The notes under the pieces were generated by a model, which ran no database searches, was not told the origin of the DNA, and saw only the letters and a list, made by a program, of their open reading frames with translations. Source: Candidatus Methanoperedens sp. (GTDB lineage: Archaea; Halobacteriota; Methanosarcinia; Methanosarcinales; Methanoperedenaceae). From it: DNA of 64,000 nucleotides. Location: positions 1 through 64,000 of the forward strand of contig VEPM01000002.1 of assembly GCA_012026795.1 (NCBI GenBank), written 5' to 3'. The stretch's first letter is position 1. Each line of letters starts with the position of its first letter. Below are positions 35,085 through 44,948 of the stretch, piece after piece. A program made the position numbers and the translations under genes.

Positions 35085-35849
35085 CTAATTGTAACGGCCT
35101 TCACCCTCAACAAGTTCTCCGCTTGCTGGAACCCAGCCATGCTTTTCTCCTGTTAAAGTAATACCTAAACTTTCACGATATATATTAAAAGCCCAACCAC
35201 CGGCGAACCATTCATTTCTTCCATCCAATGACACAAGAACTTCAACAGTAGCATTCGGGGATGATCCATAGTCAGCATATATGATGCTATCATACCTTTG
35301 TGTTTTCAGTGGAATTCCATTCGAAGGGTATTTATAAGAAGATGGTGTCAGGTTGAATTTTTGAGAAAGGAGAGGTTCATTTTCAGTTGCATTCTTAGTA
35401 TCTATAACATGGTCAGCCACCATGGATACACTCAAATATTTATCTCCCATTGTAAATGAAGAACTATTTCCTGTTGGAATATCACCTGTTTGACCGGGAA
35501 CGGGTGGTTGCAGCTCGACCAGCTTTTTGACCCCAGGAACAAATTCCTTTGTACTGATTTTTAACATTTTACCATATTCTGTCTCAATTATACTAAGATT
35601 CCAGTCATCAGATACTCGTGCATTTTCATTTATTGCCATATTTGCCATCGTGATGTCATTCCCAAGAACTGGAATCGGAACATAAAAAATCGGTTTCTCC
35701 AGCTTTGAATCTGTAGTTAATGAGATCGTGTAGCCATAATGGCTGCTGAGAGAAGATTCATCATATCTTGTAAATTCGTAAAGAAATACGCCAATTATTA
35801 TAACTATAAATAGCATTAGTCCAAGTGCGATTTTTAATAATTTTCCCAT
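35085..35849 (-). CDS. Membrane-anchored hypothetical protein
   Basis: 254 residues. A single helix at residues 5-25 (KIALGLMLFIVIIIGVFLYEF) anchors a beta-rich extracytoplasmic domain with several N-x-S/T sequons, for example NSSSF and NATVEV. There are no catalytic motifs I can name and no cysteines. It is the first gene of a minus-strand unit with the YdjM-like and radical SAM genes. Not recognised. Confidence 0.65.
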   Translation of the reverse strand: MGKLLKIALGLMLFIVIIIGVFLYEFTRYDESSLSSHYGYTISLTTDSKLEKPIFYVPIPVLGNDITMANMAINENARVSDDWNLSIIETEYGKMLKISTKEFVPGVKKLVELQPPVPGQTGDIPTGNSSSFTMGDKYLSVSMVADHVIDTKNATENEPLLSQKFNLTPSSYKYPSNGIPLKTQRYDSIIYADYGSSPNATVEVLVSLDGRNEWFAGGWAFNIYRESLGITLTGEKHGWVPASGELVEGEGRYN

Positions 35850-36021
35850 GATTTGATATGTTTAAATTTGTTATTCGGTATATATTATTTTCCTATACAT
35901 CAGAAGAGCTGAGGAGGAATTGTAAAGCGCCTGACCCTTGCGTACATTGCAATAAACAAAGGTTAATGATTACCGCAAAAAAGATTAATCATGAAGTATA
36001 TAATAGAAGGGAGGAACAACT

Positions 36022-36528
36022 ATTAATAATCTTCAGAAGACCGAAGACTGGGTGATGATAGCTTTAGATGATTATAACGATGCGCTTTCGGATTTCAACG
36101 AAGGGAGGTATCCAAGCAGTGTTTACCATGCACAGCAATGTGCAGAGAAGGCATTAAAAGCACTGTTATCTTTTTTTGGCGTTGTTCATGAAAAAACTCA
36201 TTTTCCTTCAGATATCCTTGGAGAAGATATTCTTAGCGATCCCGAAATCACCTCAAGGTTCCAATTGACAAAAGAACATATTCAGTTGATGTTGAAAATG
36301 ACTGAATTAGCTTCTATCATAGAAGGTCAAAGAAGCATGCCAAGATATGGCTGGGAAACAAAAGACAGGATTATTAGACCGTCTGAGATTTATAATGAAG
36401 AAAAAGCGGATGAAATTATCCGATATACCGTCGAAATAATGAGTTTATTATGTCAATTCTTTGAAACATTACAAACAAAACAAATGGACAAATTAGCCAG
36501 GGAAATAAAGAAATGTTTGAACAAATAA
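36022..36528 (+). CDS. HEPN-domain protein (toxin-type)
   Basis: 168 residues if translation begins at ATT 36022, which sits 7 bases after GGGAGG; a GTG-ATG pair at 36052 lacks a ribosome site. TEDWVMIALDDYNDALSDFNEG and PSSVYHAQQCAEKALKALLSF are the HEPN helices, but the catalytic RxxxxH is not clear in the second half. HEPN proteins are RNA-cleaving toxins held off by MNT partners. It overlaps the MNT gene by 16 bases. Confidence 0.8.
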   Translation: MNNLQKTEDWVMIALDDYNDALSDFNEGRYPSSVYHAQQCAEKALKALLSFFGVVHEKTHFPSDILGEDILSDPEITSRFQLTKEHIQLMLKMTELASIIEGQRSMPRYGWETKDRIIRPSEIYNEEKADEIIRYTVEIMSLLCQFFETLQTKQMDKLAREIKKCLNK

Positions 36529-36935
36529 TCGAGCAATATATAAAGCAGATATCAGAGAAATTCGACATAAAAGGTATTATCTTATATGGGTCAGTCGCAA
36601 GAGGTACCGCAAAGAAAACAAGCGATATTGATCTAATAGTTATCGTCTCAGGATTGCCTGACATTAAAGATAGGTTCGATTTTATCAAAATCAAGAAGCC
36701 TTCTAAATTAGAAGCCGTCTGGATGACGCCGGAAGAGCTGACAGGAATGGTTGACGCCAAAACCGGCTTTGTTGTAGATGCGTTGCTTGAGGGGAAGTTT
36801 TTAAAAGATGATGGGACGGTTACGGATGCGAAGAATAGACTGGAAAAATCACTCCAGAGACTTCATGCTGTAAAACTAACTCATGGCTGGTTCATACCGC
36901 GAGACAATCTGAACGAAGTGATAAATTTTTATTAA
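36513..36935 (+). CDS. MNT nucleotidyltransferase (antitoxin-type)
   Basis: 140 residues. GIILYGSVARGTAKKTSDID, ending in DIDLIVI, is the minimal nucleotidyltransferase motif GSX10DXD. In HEPN/MNT pairs it adds AMP to the HEPN toxin and blocks it. The gene overlaps the HEPN gene and ends about 60 bases before the convergent tRNA-Ser. Confidence 0.88.
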   Translation: MFEQIIEQYIKQISEKFDIKGIILYGSVARGTAKKTSDIDLIVIVSGLPDIKDRFDFIKIKKPSKLEAVWMTPEELTGMVDAKTGFVVDALLEGKFLKDDGTVTDAKNRLEKSLQRLHAVKLTHGWFIPRDNLNEVINFY

Positions 36936-36993
36936 GGCGCCTGCTAAAAGGAACTTCTGGCTTGAAACCATAAAAATCAAGAAAAACGAAATG

Positions 36994-37078
36994 CGCCGAG
37001 GGGGGGAATTGAACTCCCGAGGGGCGTAAGCCCCACAAGCTTTCCAGGCTTGCGCCTTAGCCGCTAGACTACCTCGGC
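36994..37078 (-). tRNA. tRNA-Ser (GGA)
   Basis: The minus strand folds with acceptor GCCGAGG/CCTCGGC, discriminator G, anticodon arm CAAGC-CTGGAAA-GCTTG (anticodon GGA), a long variable arm GGGGCTTACGCCCC and an intact T-arm. There is no intron and no encoded CCA. Confidence 0.95.
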
Positions 37079-37221
37079 ATGCAAAAAAGCATCAAATAGC
37101 GGTATCGATACTTCTTGCCCTTAATACATATTTGAAGTATAAAAACCTGTTCAGGATTGGAATTTTTGACCGCAGATTCCGAGTCGCACCCAGGGGAACT
37201 TGTTTCATCTAATTCGATTCA

Positions 37222-37249
37222 CCGCAAAGGTCGCCAAGAACGCAAAGAG
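37222..37249. repeat. Period-9 repeat (CGCAAAGNN type), second copy
   Basis: CGCAAAGGT, CGCCAAGAA and CGCAAAGAG follow one another after CAC, the same unit as at 7827. It lies between tRNA-Ser and cbf5. A possible short inverted arm (TTTTTGCT) lies 15-20 bases on. No coding function seen. Confidence 0.6.
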
Positions 37250-37267
37250 TAGCAGCAAAATTTTTGC

Positions 37268-38260
37268 TTAGGGCTTCGCTTTCCATCCTTTTGGATATGT
37301 GCCTGCCTCCAGAAGAACCCTGTCAGTACTTACAACGATCCCGGTAGCAGCTTTCAAAATATCTATTGTCTTCATCTGCGCTTTACCCAGGGACACTACT
37401 TCGCCCTTTAACGTAAAAACAGCAACTATGTCGCCTTTTTCAATCCCGGTCTCAACCGAAAGCACGCCAGGCGCGGCAAGCCCTGCGCCATGACATACTG
37501 CATCCACAGCATTATCGCGTATAACTACCTTTGGAAGATGCGAAACCCCGAATTCCATGGGGAGGATGACTTTTCGCAATACACTTTCATTCCCGTTTTC
37601 CTTCCATTCAACATAAGCATCCTGCAGATCCTGTAGAGTGATCAGCGTTTCATCCTCCCGGAAAGGACCTGATTTTGTGCGCCTCAATTCCTGCATGTGC
37701 GCGCCTGTTCCCATTGCCATCCCCATGTCGTGGCATAATTTACGAATGTAGGTTCCTGCCTCACAGCCTACCCTGAAAAGTACATTATTCTCCTCTACTT
37801 CAAGAAGTTCATTATAATAAATGGTCCTGATCCTTGTTTCTCTCCTTACCGCAGATTTAATTGAAGGTTTCTGGTAAATATTACCTGTAAACTCAGACAT
37901 AACTTTCCGTATAACATTTTCCGGCATTACCGTATGCAGCTTCATCAGGCAAACATACTCTTTCCCTGCCGTAAGAAGACCATCAACTGCCTTTGTCGCA
38001 TCCTCAAGCATGACAGGAAGAAGCCCGGTCACATTGGGGTCAAGAGTGCCGCTATGTCCTGCTTTGTTCAAACAAAGGATTTTTTTTACCCATGAGGTTA
38101 CTTCATGACTTGTTGGCCCGGCCGGCTTGTCAAGATTGATAGCCCCTTTTCTAATATATTCTTCAATCGGGCGATCCTGCGGTTTCTTACCATATTTATC
38201 GTCAGTCGTATCCTCGGATTTTATCAGTGTCTCTCTTTTTACTTCAGATGGCAGTATCAT
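37268..38260 (-). CDS. cbf5: tRNA/rRNA pseudouridine synthase Cbf5
   Basis: 330 residues. GAINLDKPAGPTSHEVTSWV and HSGTLDPNVTGLLPV hold the TruB/Cbf5 core with the catalytic Asp. A PUA domain is at the C-terminus (about 240-320). It works in H/ACA RNPs for rRNA pseudouridine and in tRNA U55 formation. It overlaps the cmk gene by 4 bases (ATGA), which places it in the conserved adk-EMC3-cmk-cbf5 operon. Confidence 0.96.
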   Translation of the reverse strand: MILPSEVKRETLIKSEDTTDDKYGKKPQDRPIEEYIRKGAINLDKPAGPTSHEVTSWVKKILCLNKAGHSGTLDPNVTGLLPVMLEDATKAVDGLLTAGKEYVCLMKLHTVMPENVIRKVMSEFTGNIYQKPSIKSAVRRETRIRTIYYNELLEVEENNVLFRVGCEAGTYIRKLCHDMGMAMGTGAHMQELRRTKSGPFREDETLITLQDLQDAYVEWKENGNESVLRKVILPMEFGVSHLPKVVIRDNAVDAVCHGAGLAAPGVLSVETGIEKGDIVAVFTLKGEVVSLGKAQMKTIDILKAATGIVVSTDRVLLEAGTYPKGWKAKP

Positions 38261-38778
38261 ATCGGGAAACCAGCTGCTTTTTCTATAATTTCACTTATCT
38301 CTTGTGCGCTCCACTTACTTGAATCTATTACTATATCATAAACTGACAGGTCTTTAATATCCAGGTCATAATATTTCAAATAACGCTCCCTTTCGCACTC
38401 CTCCCTTTCAAAAGTTTCTTCCATTGCTTTTGCTACCGATTTACATTCTCTCTTAGCAATACGCTCTGCCCGGACTTCAAGAGGCGCTTTTAGCCATATC
38501 TTAAGATCAGCATCTACAAGAAAACCGGAAAGCCTTCCTTCTATCACGATATTGTCTTTCTCATTTGCGATCTTTTTTTGCATCGCATCGATCTCATGAT
38601 CAATTTTTTCATTGCATCTGGCGATTTGCCCGAACTCATCAAGTGACATACAGCGATCGTGTGCACATTTGCGGAATATATCTCCCATGGACACCAGTTC
38701 CAGCCCGAGCTTAACTGAAATTATCTTTGAGAGAGTGCTCTTACCGCTTCCAGGAGGGCCGCTGATTGTGATTATCAA
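38257..38778 (-). CDS. cmk: Cytidylate kinase, archaeal type
   Basis: 173 residues. MIITISGPPGSGKSTLSKII is the P-loop, followed by GLELVSMGDIFRKCAHDRC and the Arg-rich lid near ERIAKRECKS. It converts CMP/dCMP to the diphosphates. It sits 5 bases after the EMC3-like gene and overlaps cbf5. Confidence 0.92.
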   Translation of the reverse strand: MIITISGPPGSGKSTLSKIISVKLGLELVSMGDIFRKCAHDRCMSLDEFGQIARCNEKIDHEIDAMQKKIANEKDNIVIEGRLSGFLVDADLKIWLKAPLEVRAERIAKRECKSVAKAMEETFEREECERERYLKYYDLDIKDLSVYDIVIDSSKWSAQEISEIIEKAAGFPI

Positions 38779-38783
38779 TTAGA

Positions 38784-39398
38784 CTACACCTTTGTATCCA
38801 GTGGCATTCCACCTATATTCAATGCCTTCCTGGTCATCTGGCTGACAGGTATTGAACACATGAAATACCAGAATAGCCAGTACTGGAATACCCAGAAAGC
38901 AGTTGCATCTAATTTCTGTTCTCCCCAGAAAGGAAATATCATGGTAGCATCAGGGTTCTGGCTGATGAGAAGATACACCCAGTAGAAAAGCGGGATTGAG
39001 ATAATACTTATATAAAGCATGGGCTTGAACTGCTGCTTGAACATTTCCATCTGGTCGCCCATCATTTCAGCATATTGCCCTTCTAATTTTTTTATCTTCT
39101 GGGTATTATTTGACAATTGGGCCTCACGCATTTCCTTCTGGATTATTTTCGATTTCTCCTGGACACGTTTCATTAATCCCCAGTCCATTGTATATTTCTG
39201 GATTAGGGATGCATAAAGACCGGTAAAAGCCGCCAGCACGAAAATTATCATATGGATCGGAAGCCAGCCCAATAATGGCTTCAAAAGTATATCCATAAGT
39301 TTGCCTATTACATCCCTCATTTCGGGAAATATAATAATACCAAACATTAAAAAAATACCCATAACTATTGCAAGCTTATTTAGTGTCTTTTTTATCAT
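38784..39398 (-). CDS. DUF106/EMC3-TMCO1-like membrane insertase
   Basis: 204 residues. Several hydrophobic segments include FGIIIFPEM, MIIFVLAAFTGLYASLIQKY and FWVFQYWLFWYFMCSIPVSQ, separated by a charged coiled stretch (KRVQEKSKIIQKEMREAQLS). This is the archaeal YidC/Oxa1/EMC3-type protein that assists membrane insertion. It lies between adk and cmk, in its conserved position, and overlaps adk by 23 bases. Confidence 0.9.
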   Translation of the reverse strand: MIKKTLNKLAIVMGIFLMFGIIIFPEMRDVIGKLMDILLKPLLGWLPIHMIIFVLAAFTGLYASLIQKYTMDWGLMKRVQEKSKIIQKEMREAQLSNNTQKIKKLEGQYAEMMGDQMEMFKQQFKPMLYISIISIPLFYWVYLLISQNPDATMIFPFWGEQKLDATAFWVFQYWLFWYFMCSIPVSQMTRKALNIGGMPLDTKV

Positions 39399-40038
39399 AT
39401 TCCTCCAATGCTTTTTTTATTTCTTCAAAAATCTGCGGGATTTCTTTGCTTCCATCAATTGTCCGGAGTATTTTTTTCTTATTGTAATAATTTATTAATG
39501 GCTGCGTTTGTTTTTTATATACATTTAACCTGTTTCTTATGGCTTCGGGTTTATCATCGTCGCGCTGGTATAATTTCCCATTGCATGCATTGCATGTATC
39601 TTCTTTTTCAGGACTGTTGAATAAAATATGGAAACTTGCCCCGCATTTGCACATTCTCCGTCCGGACAGGCGCTTTATGAGTTCGTTGTCATCCACCGAG
39701 ATATTAAGGACTACATCAATCTTCTTACCCGATTCTGTCAATATCATCTGCAAAGCATCAGCCTGCGGGATCGTCCTGGGATAGCCATCTAACATAAATC
39801 CTTCATCGCAATCTTTTTTTGACAACCTGTCCTTGATAAGTGTTATCAAAAGTTCATCCGGGACAAGCTCTCCCCTTGACATATAAGATTTTGCCTTTAT
39901 TCCGAGACCTGTATTATTATTAATGTTTTCACGCAGGATATCCCCCGTAGAAATATGGGGAAGTGAATAGTATTCCTGTATTTTTTTGGCCTGTGTACCC
40001 TTTCCTGCTCCGGGAGGCCCAAGTAAAATAATATTCAT
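39376..40038 (-). CDS. adk: Adenylate kinase
   Basis: 220 residues. P-loop GPPGAGKGTQ is at residues 7-16. DGYPRTIPQADAL follows, then a zinc LID domain with CKCGASFH and CNACNGKLY. The long, bacterial-type zinc LID form interconverts ATP, ADP and AMP. First gene of the adk-EMC3-cmk-cbf5 operon in this window; secY, usual upstream partner, is not adjacent. Confidence 0.95.
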   Translation of the reverse strand: MNIILLGPPGAGKGTQAKKIQEYYSLPHISTGDILRENINNNTGLGIKAKSYMSRGELVPDELLITLIKDRLSKKDCDEGFMLDGYPRTIPQADALQMILTESGKKIDVVLNISVDDNELIKRLSGRRMCKCGASFHILFNSPEKEDTCNACNGKLYQRDDDKPEAIRNRLNVYKKQTQPLINYYNKKKILRTIDGSKEIPQIFEEIKKALEEYDKKDTK

Positions 40039-40104
40039 CTCGATCGAATCCGTAATGGTCAGGTGTATGTAATAAATCTTTTCAAAATAAACGCCAAAAA
40101 AAGA

Positions 40105-40323
40105 TTATTCAAGCAAATTCTTGCCCTTTGTAAAACCCAGAACCGATGCGGATAGTATGATCAAAACGATCAGGCCAACTGATATGTATATCGTGGTCAC
40201 GCGGTCAATATTTTTTAGTAATATCTTATATAAAACATCTGATGTCCATATGCCTATTATTAGGCCCATGAATCCGAAAACAATTGCATACACAGTATTT
40301 TTGAGGAAATTTGATAAATTCAT
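40105..40323 (-). CDS. Small two-helix membrane protein
   Basis: 72 residues with two helices (about 8-35 and 42-64) and a basic C-terminus (GFTKGKNLLE). It lies 66 bases upstream of adk on the same strand, where secY is often found, but it is too short to be SecY. Function unknown. Confidence 0.6.
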   Translation of the reverse strand: MNLSNFLKNTVYAIVFGFMGLIIGIWTSDVLYKILLKNIDRVTTIYISVGLIVLIILSASVLGFTKGKNLLE

Positions 40324-40403
40324 AATCTTGTTGTGTATAGTATTTTATCAATATTAATTTATCGTAAGTATCAAAAAATTAATAGTAAGGACTACCATTC
40401 TGG

Positions 40404-42872
40404 ATGTCTATGACACCGGAAATTCTTGAATCTTATCACAATCACATCACGGAAAGGCAAAAACAGGGAATTCCCCCGCTTCCGATGAATGCCGGGCAGG
40501 TTAAAGCGCTATCAGTCCTTGTTTTTGACCCCCCGCAAGGCCAGGAAGATTTTATCCTTGAACTCCTGAAAGATCACATTCCACCTGGTGTCGACCCTGC
40601 TGCTCTTGAAAAATCAAAAATGTTGCGAAAAATTGCCCTTCGCGAGAAAAGATCAAAACTTCTCACGCCGCGCGAGGCAGTCTCCCTTTTAGGTATGATG
40701 AAAGGCGGTTATAATATTGAAACGCTCGTTGAATTGCTGGATGATCAGGAACTTGGGGATGAAGCAGTTACTGCCCTCTCAAATACGATCCTTATTTTCG
40801 GTTTCTTTGACCGGATAAAAAAGCTTTCGGCTACAAACCCCAACGCAAAAAAAGTTCTTGAAAACTGGACAAAAGCACAATGGTTTACAGGAGGATATGG
40901 AATCCCCGAAACACAAAAAGTGACGATATTTAAAGTCCAGGGAGAAGTAAATACTGATGATCTTTCTCCGGCATCACGCGCCGGGACCCGCGCCGATATC
41001 CCGCTCCATTCTCTCTCCATGCTTGAAAATCGCTATCCAGGCGCACTTTCCGAGATAAACAGGCTTAAAAAGAAAGGAAATCCGATAGCATTTGCAGCAG
41101 ATGTCGTTGGAACAGGAAGCAGCAGGAAATCAGCAGCCAATTCCCTTATCTGGTGGATAGGGCAGGACATTCCCGGTGTCCCGAACAAGCGAAAAGGAGG
41201 AGTGATACTCGGAAGCCAGATAGCTCCAATATTTTTCAACACGGCGCGAGATAGCGGTGCTCTTCCTGTCAAATGCGATGTCTCAACACTAAAATCAGGC
41301 GATGTAGTTACACTGGATTTCAAACATGGGAGGATACTTGGTGAAAAAGGGGAAGATATTGCGTCATTTTGCCTTGAGCCTGAAACACTTCCTGATGAAT
41401 TCAGGGCAGGCGGGAGGCTTTTGCTTTTAATAGGAAAAGAACTCACAAAAAAAGCACAGGCTGCACTTGGTGTAAATTACGATATATTCATCAAACCAAG
41501 GGAACCCGGGAATTCAAATCGCGGTTACACGCTGGCTCAAAAGATCGTGGGGAAAGCCTGCGGACTTCCGGGCGTGCGCCCGGGGCAATCATGCCTTCCA
41601 AAAATATCGACTGTCGGGTCACAGGATACAACAGGCCCGATGACCGCTGATGAGATCAAGGAACTTGTATGCCTTGAATTCATGGCGCCTCTGGTTATGC
41701 AATCCTTCTGCCACACAGCTGCATATCCGACGCCTGCTGACAGAGCAATGCATAAAGAACTCTCGCAGTTTTTCAAAGAAAGGGGCGGAGTTACCTTAAA
41801 ACCCGGTGACGGGATAATCCATTCATGGCTCAACCGTATGATCCTGCCCGACACTGTTGGCACGGGAGGCGACAGCCATACAAGGTTCCCGATAGGTATT
41901 TCATTTCCCGCGGGAAGCGGCCTTGTGGCATTTGCCGCAGCATTAGGGGTAATGCCGCTTGACATGCCTGAAAGCGTACTTGTAAGATTTAAAGGTAAAC
42001 TAAAAAAAGGCCTGTACTTACGTGATGTTGTCAATGCGATTCCTTATTTCGCAATAAAGCAGGGCAAACTGACACTTCCGAAAAAGAATAAAAAAAATAT
42101 CTTTAATGGCAGGATACTGGAGATGGAAGGTCTTCCCGACATTACTGTGGAACAGGCATTTGAACTTACGGATGCAAGCGCAGAGAGATCAGCCGAAGCT
42201 GCTGTGATAGCGCTTCCAACAGAACAGGTGGCACGCTTCCTTGAAAAGAACATATCTATTTTAAGATCGCTCATTGAGGAAGGTTATGCATCAAAGGCGC
42301 TTGAAACACGGATAGCAGCCATGCAGGAATGGCTTGATAACCCCTCTTTGCTTGAAGCTGATCCTGATGCGCAATATTCAGATATCCTTGAAATCGATCT
42401 GTCCGCTATCAATGAACCTCTTCTTGCCTGCCCTAATGATCCTGATTTTATCAAACCATTATCCGAGACGCAGGGAGTTAGAATTGATGAAGTGTTTATC
42501 GGGTCATGTATGATAGGGACCGAACAGCTGGACAGGGCTTCCGGAATACTTGAGAAAGCAGGCAGCATTAAATCCAAGTTATGGATCGCTCCGCCTACAA
42601 GGCTTATCGAAAAAAGTCTTAAAGAAACAGGTGGGTATTCCACATTCAAGGAACTCGGCGCAAGAATGGAAATCCCGGGATGCAGCCTTTGCATGGGGAA
42701 CCAGGCAAGGGTAGCTGATAATGCTGTAGTATTTTCCACATCTACTCGTAATTTTGATAACCGCATGGGTAAGAATGCACAGGTCTATCTTGGTTCGGCT
42801 GAGCTTGCTGCGATCATCGCAGTTCTTGGCAGGATTCCAACACTTTCGGAATATCAAGAATTATTGGAATAA
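40404..42872 (+). CDS. acnB: Aconitate hydratase B
   Basis: 822 residues, slightly shorter than bacterial AcnB (about 860). The N-terminal HEAT-like domain starts at ESYHNHITERQKQGIPPLPM, and VNTDDLSPASRAGTRADIPL opens the swivelling domain. The Fe-S ligands are in SFCHTAAYPTP and GCSLCMGNQA. FIGSCMIG carries a further conserved Cys. It would convert citrate to isocitrate in the cytoplasm, feeding the isocitrate dehydrogenase at 15890. The B type is mainly bacterial, so transfer into this lineage is possible. Confidence 0.94.
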   Translation: MSMTPEILESYHNHITERQKQGIPPLPMNAGQVKALSVLVFDPPQGQEDFILELLKDHIPPGVDPAALEKSKMLRKIALREKRSKLLTPREAVSLLGMMKGGYNIETLVELLDDQELGDEAVTALSNTILIFGFFDRIKKLSATNPNAKKVLENWTKAQWFTGGYGIPETQKVTIFKVQGEVNTDDLSPASRAGTRADIPLHSLSMLENRYPGALSEINRLKKKGNPIAFAADVVGTGSSRKSAANSLIWWIGQDIPGVPNKRKGGVILGSQIAPIFFNTARDSGALPVKCDVSTLKSGDVVTLDFKHGRILGEKGEDIASFCLEPETLPDEFRAGGRLLLLIGKELTKKAQAALGVNYDIFIKPREPGNSNRGYTLAQKIVGKACGLPGVRPGQSCLPKISTVGSQDTTGPMTADEIKELVCLEFMAPLVMQSFCHTAAYPTPADRAMHKELSQFFKERGGVTLKPGDGIIHSWLNRMILPDTVGTGGDSHTRFPIGISFPAGSGLVAFAAALGVMPLDMPESVLVRFKGKLKKGLYLRDVVNAIPYFAIKQGKLTLPKKNKKNIFNGRILEMEGLPDITVEQAFELTDASAERSAEAAVIALPTEQVARFLEKNISILRSLIEEGYASKALETRIAAMQEWLDNPSLLEADPDAQYSDILEIDLSAINEPLLACPNDPDFIKPLSETQGVRIDEVFIGSCMIGTEQLDRASGILEKAGSIKSKLWIAPPTRLIEKSLKETGGYSTFKELGARMEIPGCSLCMGNQARVADNAVVFSTSTRNFDNRMGKNAQVYLGSAELAAIIAVLGRIPTLSEYQELLE

Positions 42873-43075
42873 GGAATATTGCATGGATATATTTTTAGCT
42901 GTTAGAAGCTTTGCAACTAAAGTACCATTTTTGAGTGACTGCAGGTGCAGACAGAAGACTTAGGTGCAACTTTGTGACTTTATGTCCAAATGCGACTCTA
43001 AGTGCAAAGCTGCTCTTAGAAAAGGGGTTAAATATACGTTAGGTCAATTAAATTATATAAGAAAATGTGGAGTGA

Positions 43076-43363
<288 letters not shown>

Positions 43364-43400
43364 ACCTATCCTGAAATTGAAATAAGATCAAAAATAAGGG

Positions 43401-44690
43401 CTATGTGATACTCAACCCGAACTCCCCCAATCTCTCCTTAGCTGCTTCTCTCTTTTCCTGGTGGTCTTTCAGGAATTCCCGCATGAGCTTCGCCGCAAAT
43501 TTCTTGCAATTTCCGCATACGTGCGTGCCTCCTACACAGTCCTTATAAATCTCCAGAAGCTCATTATCGTCCTCTACAAGATGGTAAAGCAATAACTCAT
43601 ACACGCTGCATTTATCAGGCTCGCCGCCAAGCTTTTTCTGCTCTTCAAGCGTTACCCTGCCGCCAGTTATTGCGCGCATTACTTTCTTTGCCCCATCTTC
43701 GGGTCTGTCAGTGAGGGCTATATAGCTTTCAGGGATGCTGCTTGACATTTTGCCGCCCTGGAGTCCTGTCATGAACTTGTGATATGTAGAAGCAGGGGGC
43801 ATGAAGGCATAACCGCCATGTTTCAGTTCTACTTCGCAAACTACCGGTTCAACTTCTTCAAGAGTTCGTCCGGAAATATCCACATGTTCTTCGTAGAGTT
43901 TACCACCTGTGCGCTTTGCAATTTCCTTCAGGGCTTCCTTTGGTGCCGCTTTTCCGCGGACGCTTATCAATCCATTCTCTGCGCGGCGTTCTTCGATCAT
44001 AAACATATTTGTTTTATAAGCAAGCCCCCTTGTCAGCCTGATATGCGGATCCTGGTCAGAGCCTACCGGAATAACAACTGGTTTGGGACCTCCGAATTCT
44101 TTCAACTGCGGATGCAGGATGTCAGCGCTTTGCGTAAGTGCGCTGACCATGTGCGCAATGTTTGTCTCACCTGAAAAACCATATATGGCAGAAAGCTCAG
44201 AAAAATTCGCTTTAATGCCAAGTTCAAATGATAAGTCTTTCACTGGCTTGAACCCTGATTGGAAATAAATATGCGCACCAGGCTCAAGACCAAGAGCTAT
44301 TGCGCTTAATATATATTCATTTATTCCCAATTCTCGGCATTCTTTCCAGCTTTTTCCCCTGACTGCATGCGCTTCCATATCCGCAATAGCAAGGAACGCA
44401 TCCCCGCCCTGCTGCTGGTGCCAGATGATCTCTTCCATGACCATTTTATGACCCAGATGTGCCTTTCCCGAAGGCATAAATCCGCTCAATGCCGCAAAAG
44501 GTTTTCCCGATATCATCGCACGAAGGACAGAATCATAGCTCCTGTGCCCGAATATGACATGCCTGCGCATGTACCTGTGTGGATTCTTTATCTTTCCGAG
44601 GAGGTCGTCAAACTTTGAAATCCCGAATTCGTCAAACAGTTTTGAATAATTATCGATTTTGACAACGCCCCAGGGGTCAAGAGTAGTCAT
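43401..44690 (-). CDS. trpS: Tryptophanyl-tRNA synthetase
   Basis: 429 residues. [17 protein letters not shown] holds the HIGH-like motif and [15 protein letters not shown] the KMSKS-like motif. [20 protein letters not shown] is typical of archaeal/eukaryotic TrpRS. A C-terminal [14 protein letters not shown] adds a Cys-rich element. It charges tRNA-Trp, whose intron-bearing gene is also in this window. It is convergent with the Pro-rich gene. Confidence 0.96.
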   Translation of the reverse strand: MTTLDPWGVVKIDNYSKLFDEFGISKFDDLLGKIKNPHRYMRRHVIFGHRSYDSVLRAMISGKPFAALSGFMPSGKAHLGHKMVMEEIIWHQQQGGDAFLAIADMEAHAVRGKSWKECRELGINEYILSAIALGLEPGAHIYFQSGFKPVKDLSFELGIKANFSELSAIYGFSGETNIAHMVSALTQSADILHPQLKEFGGPKPVVIPVGSDQDPHIRLTRGLAYKTNMFMIEERRAENGLISVRGKAAPKEALKEIAKRTGGKLYEEHVDISGRTLEEVEPVVCEVELKHGGYAFMPPASTYHKFMTGLQGGKMSSSIPESYIALTDRPEDGAKKVMRAITGGRVTLEEQKKLGGEPDKCSVYELLLYHLVEDDNELLEIYKDCVGGTHVCGNCKKFAAKLMREFLKDHQEKREAAKERLGEFGLSIT

Positions 44691-44948
44691 GTGCCCTATT
44701 CAGGGCTTATAAATATGTAAAGTTTATCATGAGTCATAAGGTTTGTGATGAATCAACCTGAAAGTTCTGTTTTCAAAAATAGAAAAATATATACGTTATA
44801 AAATGAAAGTATAACATCAACAGGTAAAACCATCTTATGGATTTTGTCTGAATTAAAAATTTTTTATTCGTGCAAAAGGGAAAAAGGGAAAAACGGCAAA
44901 ACGGGGAAAAACGGATATATTCAAACCTTCTGGAAAGGTTTAGGCACC

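Noticed and set aside
35858-36055. 65-residue plus-strand frame before the HEPN gene
   Set aside because: No ribosome site, no motif, and it runs into the HEPN gene in another frame.
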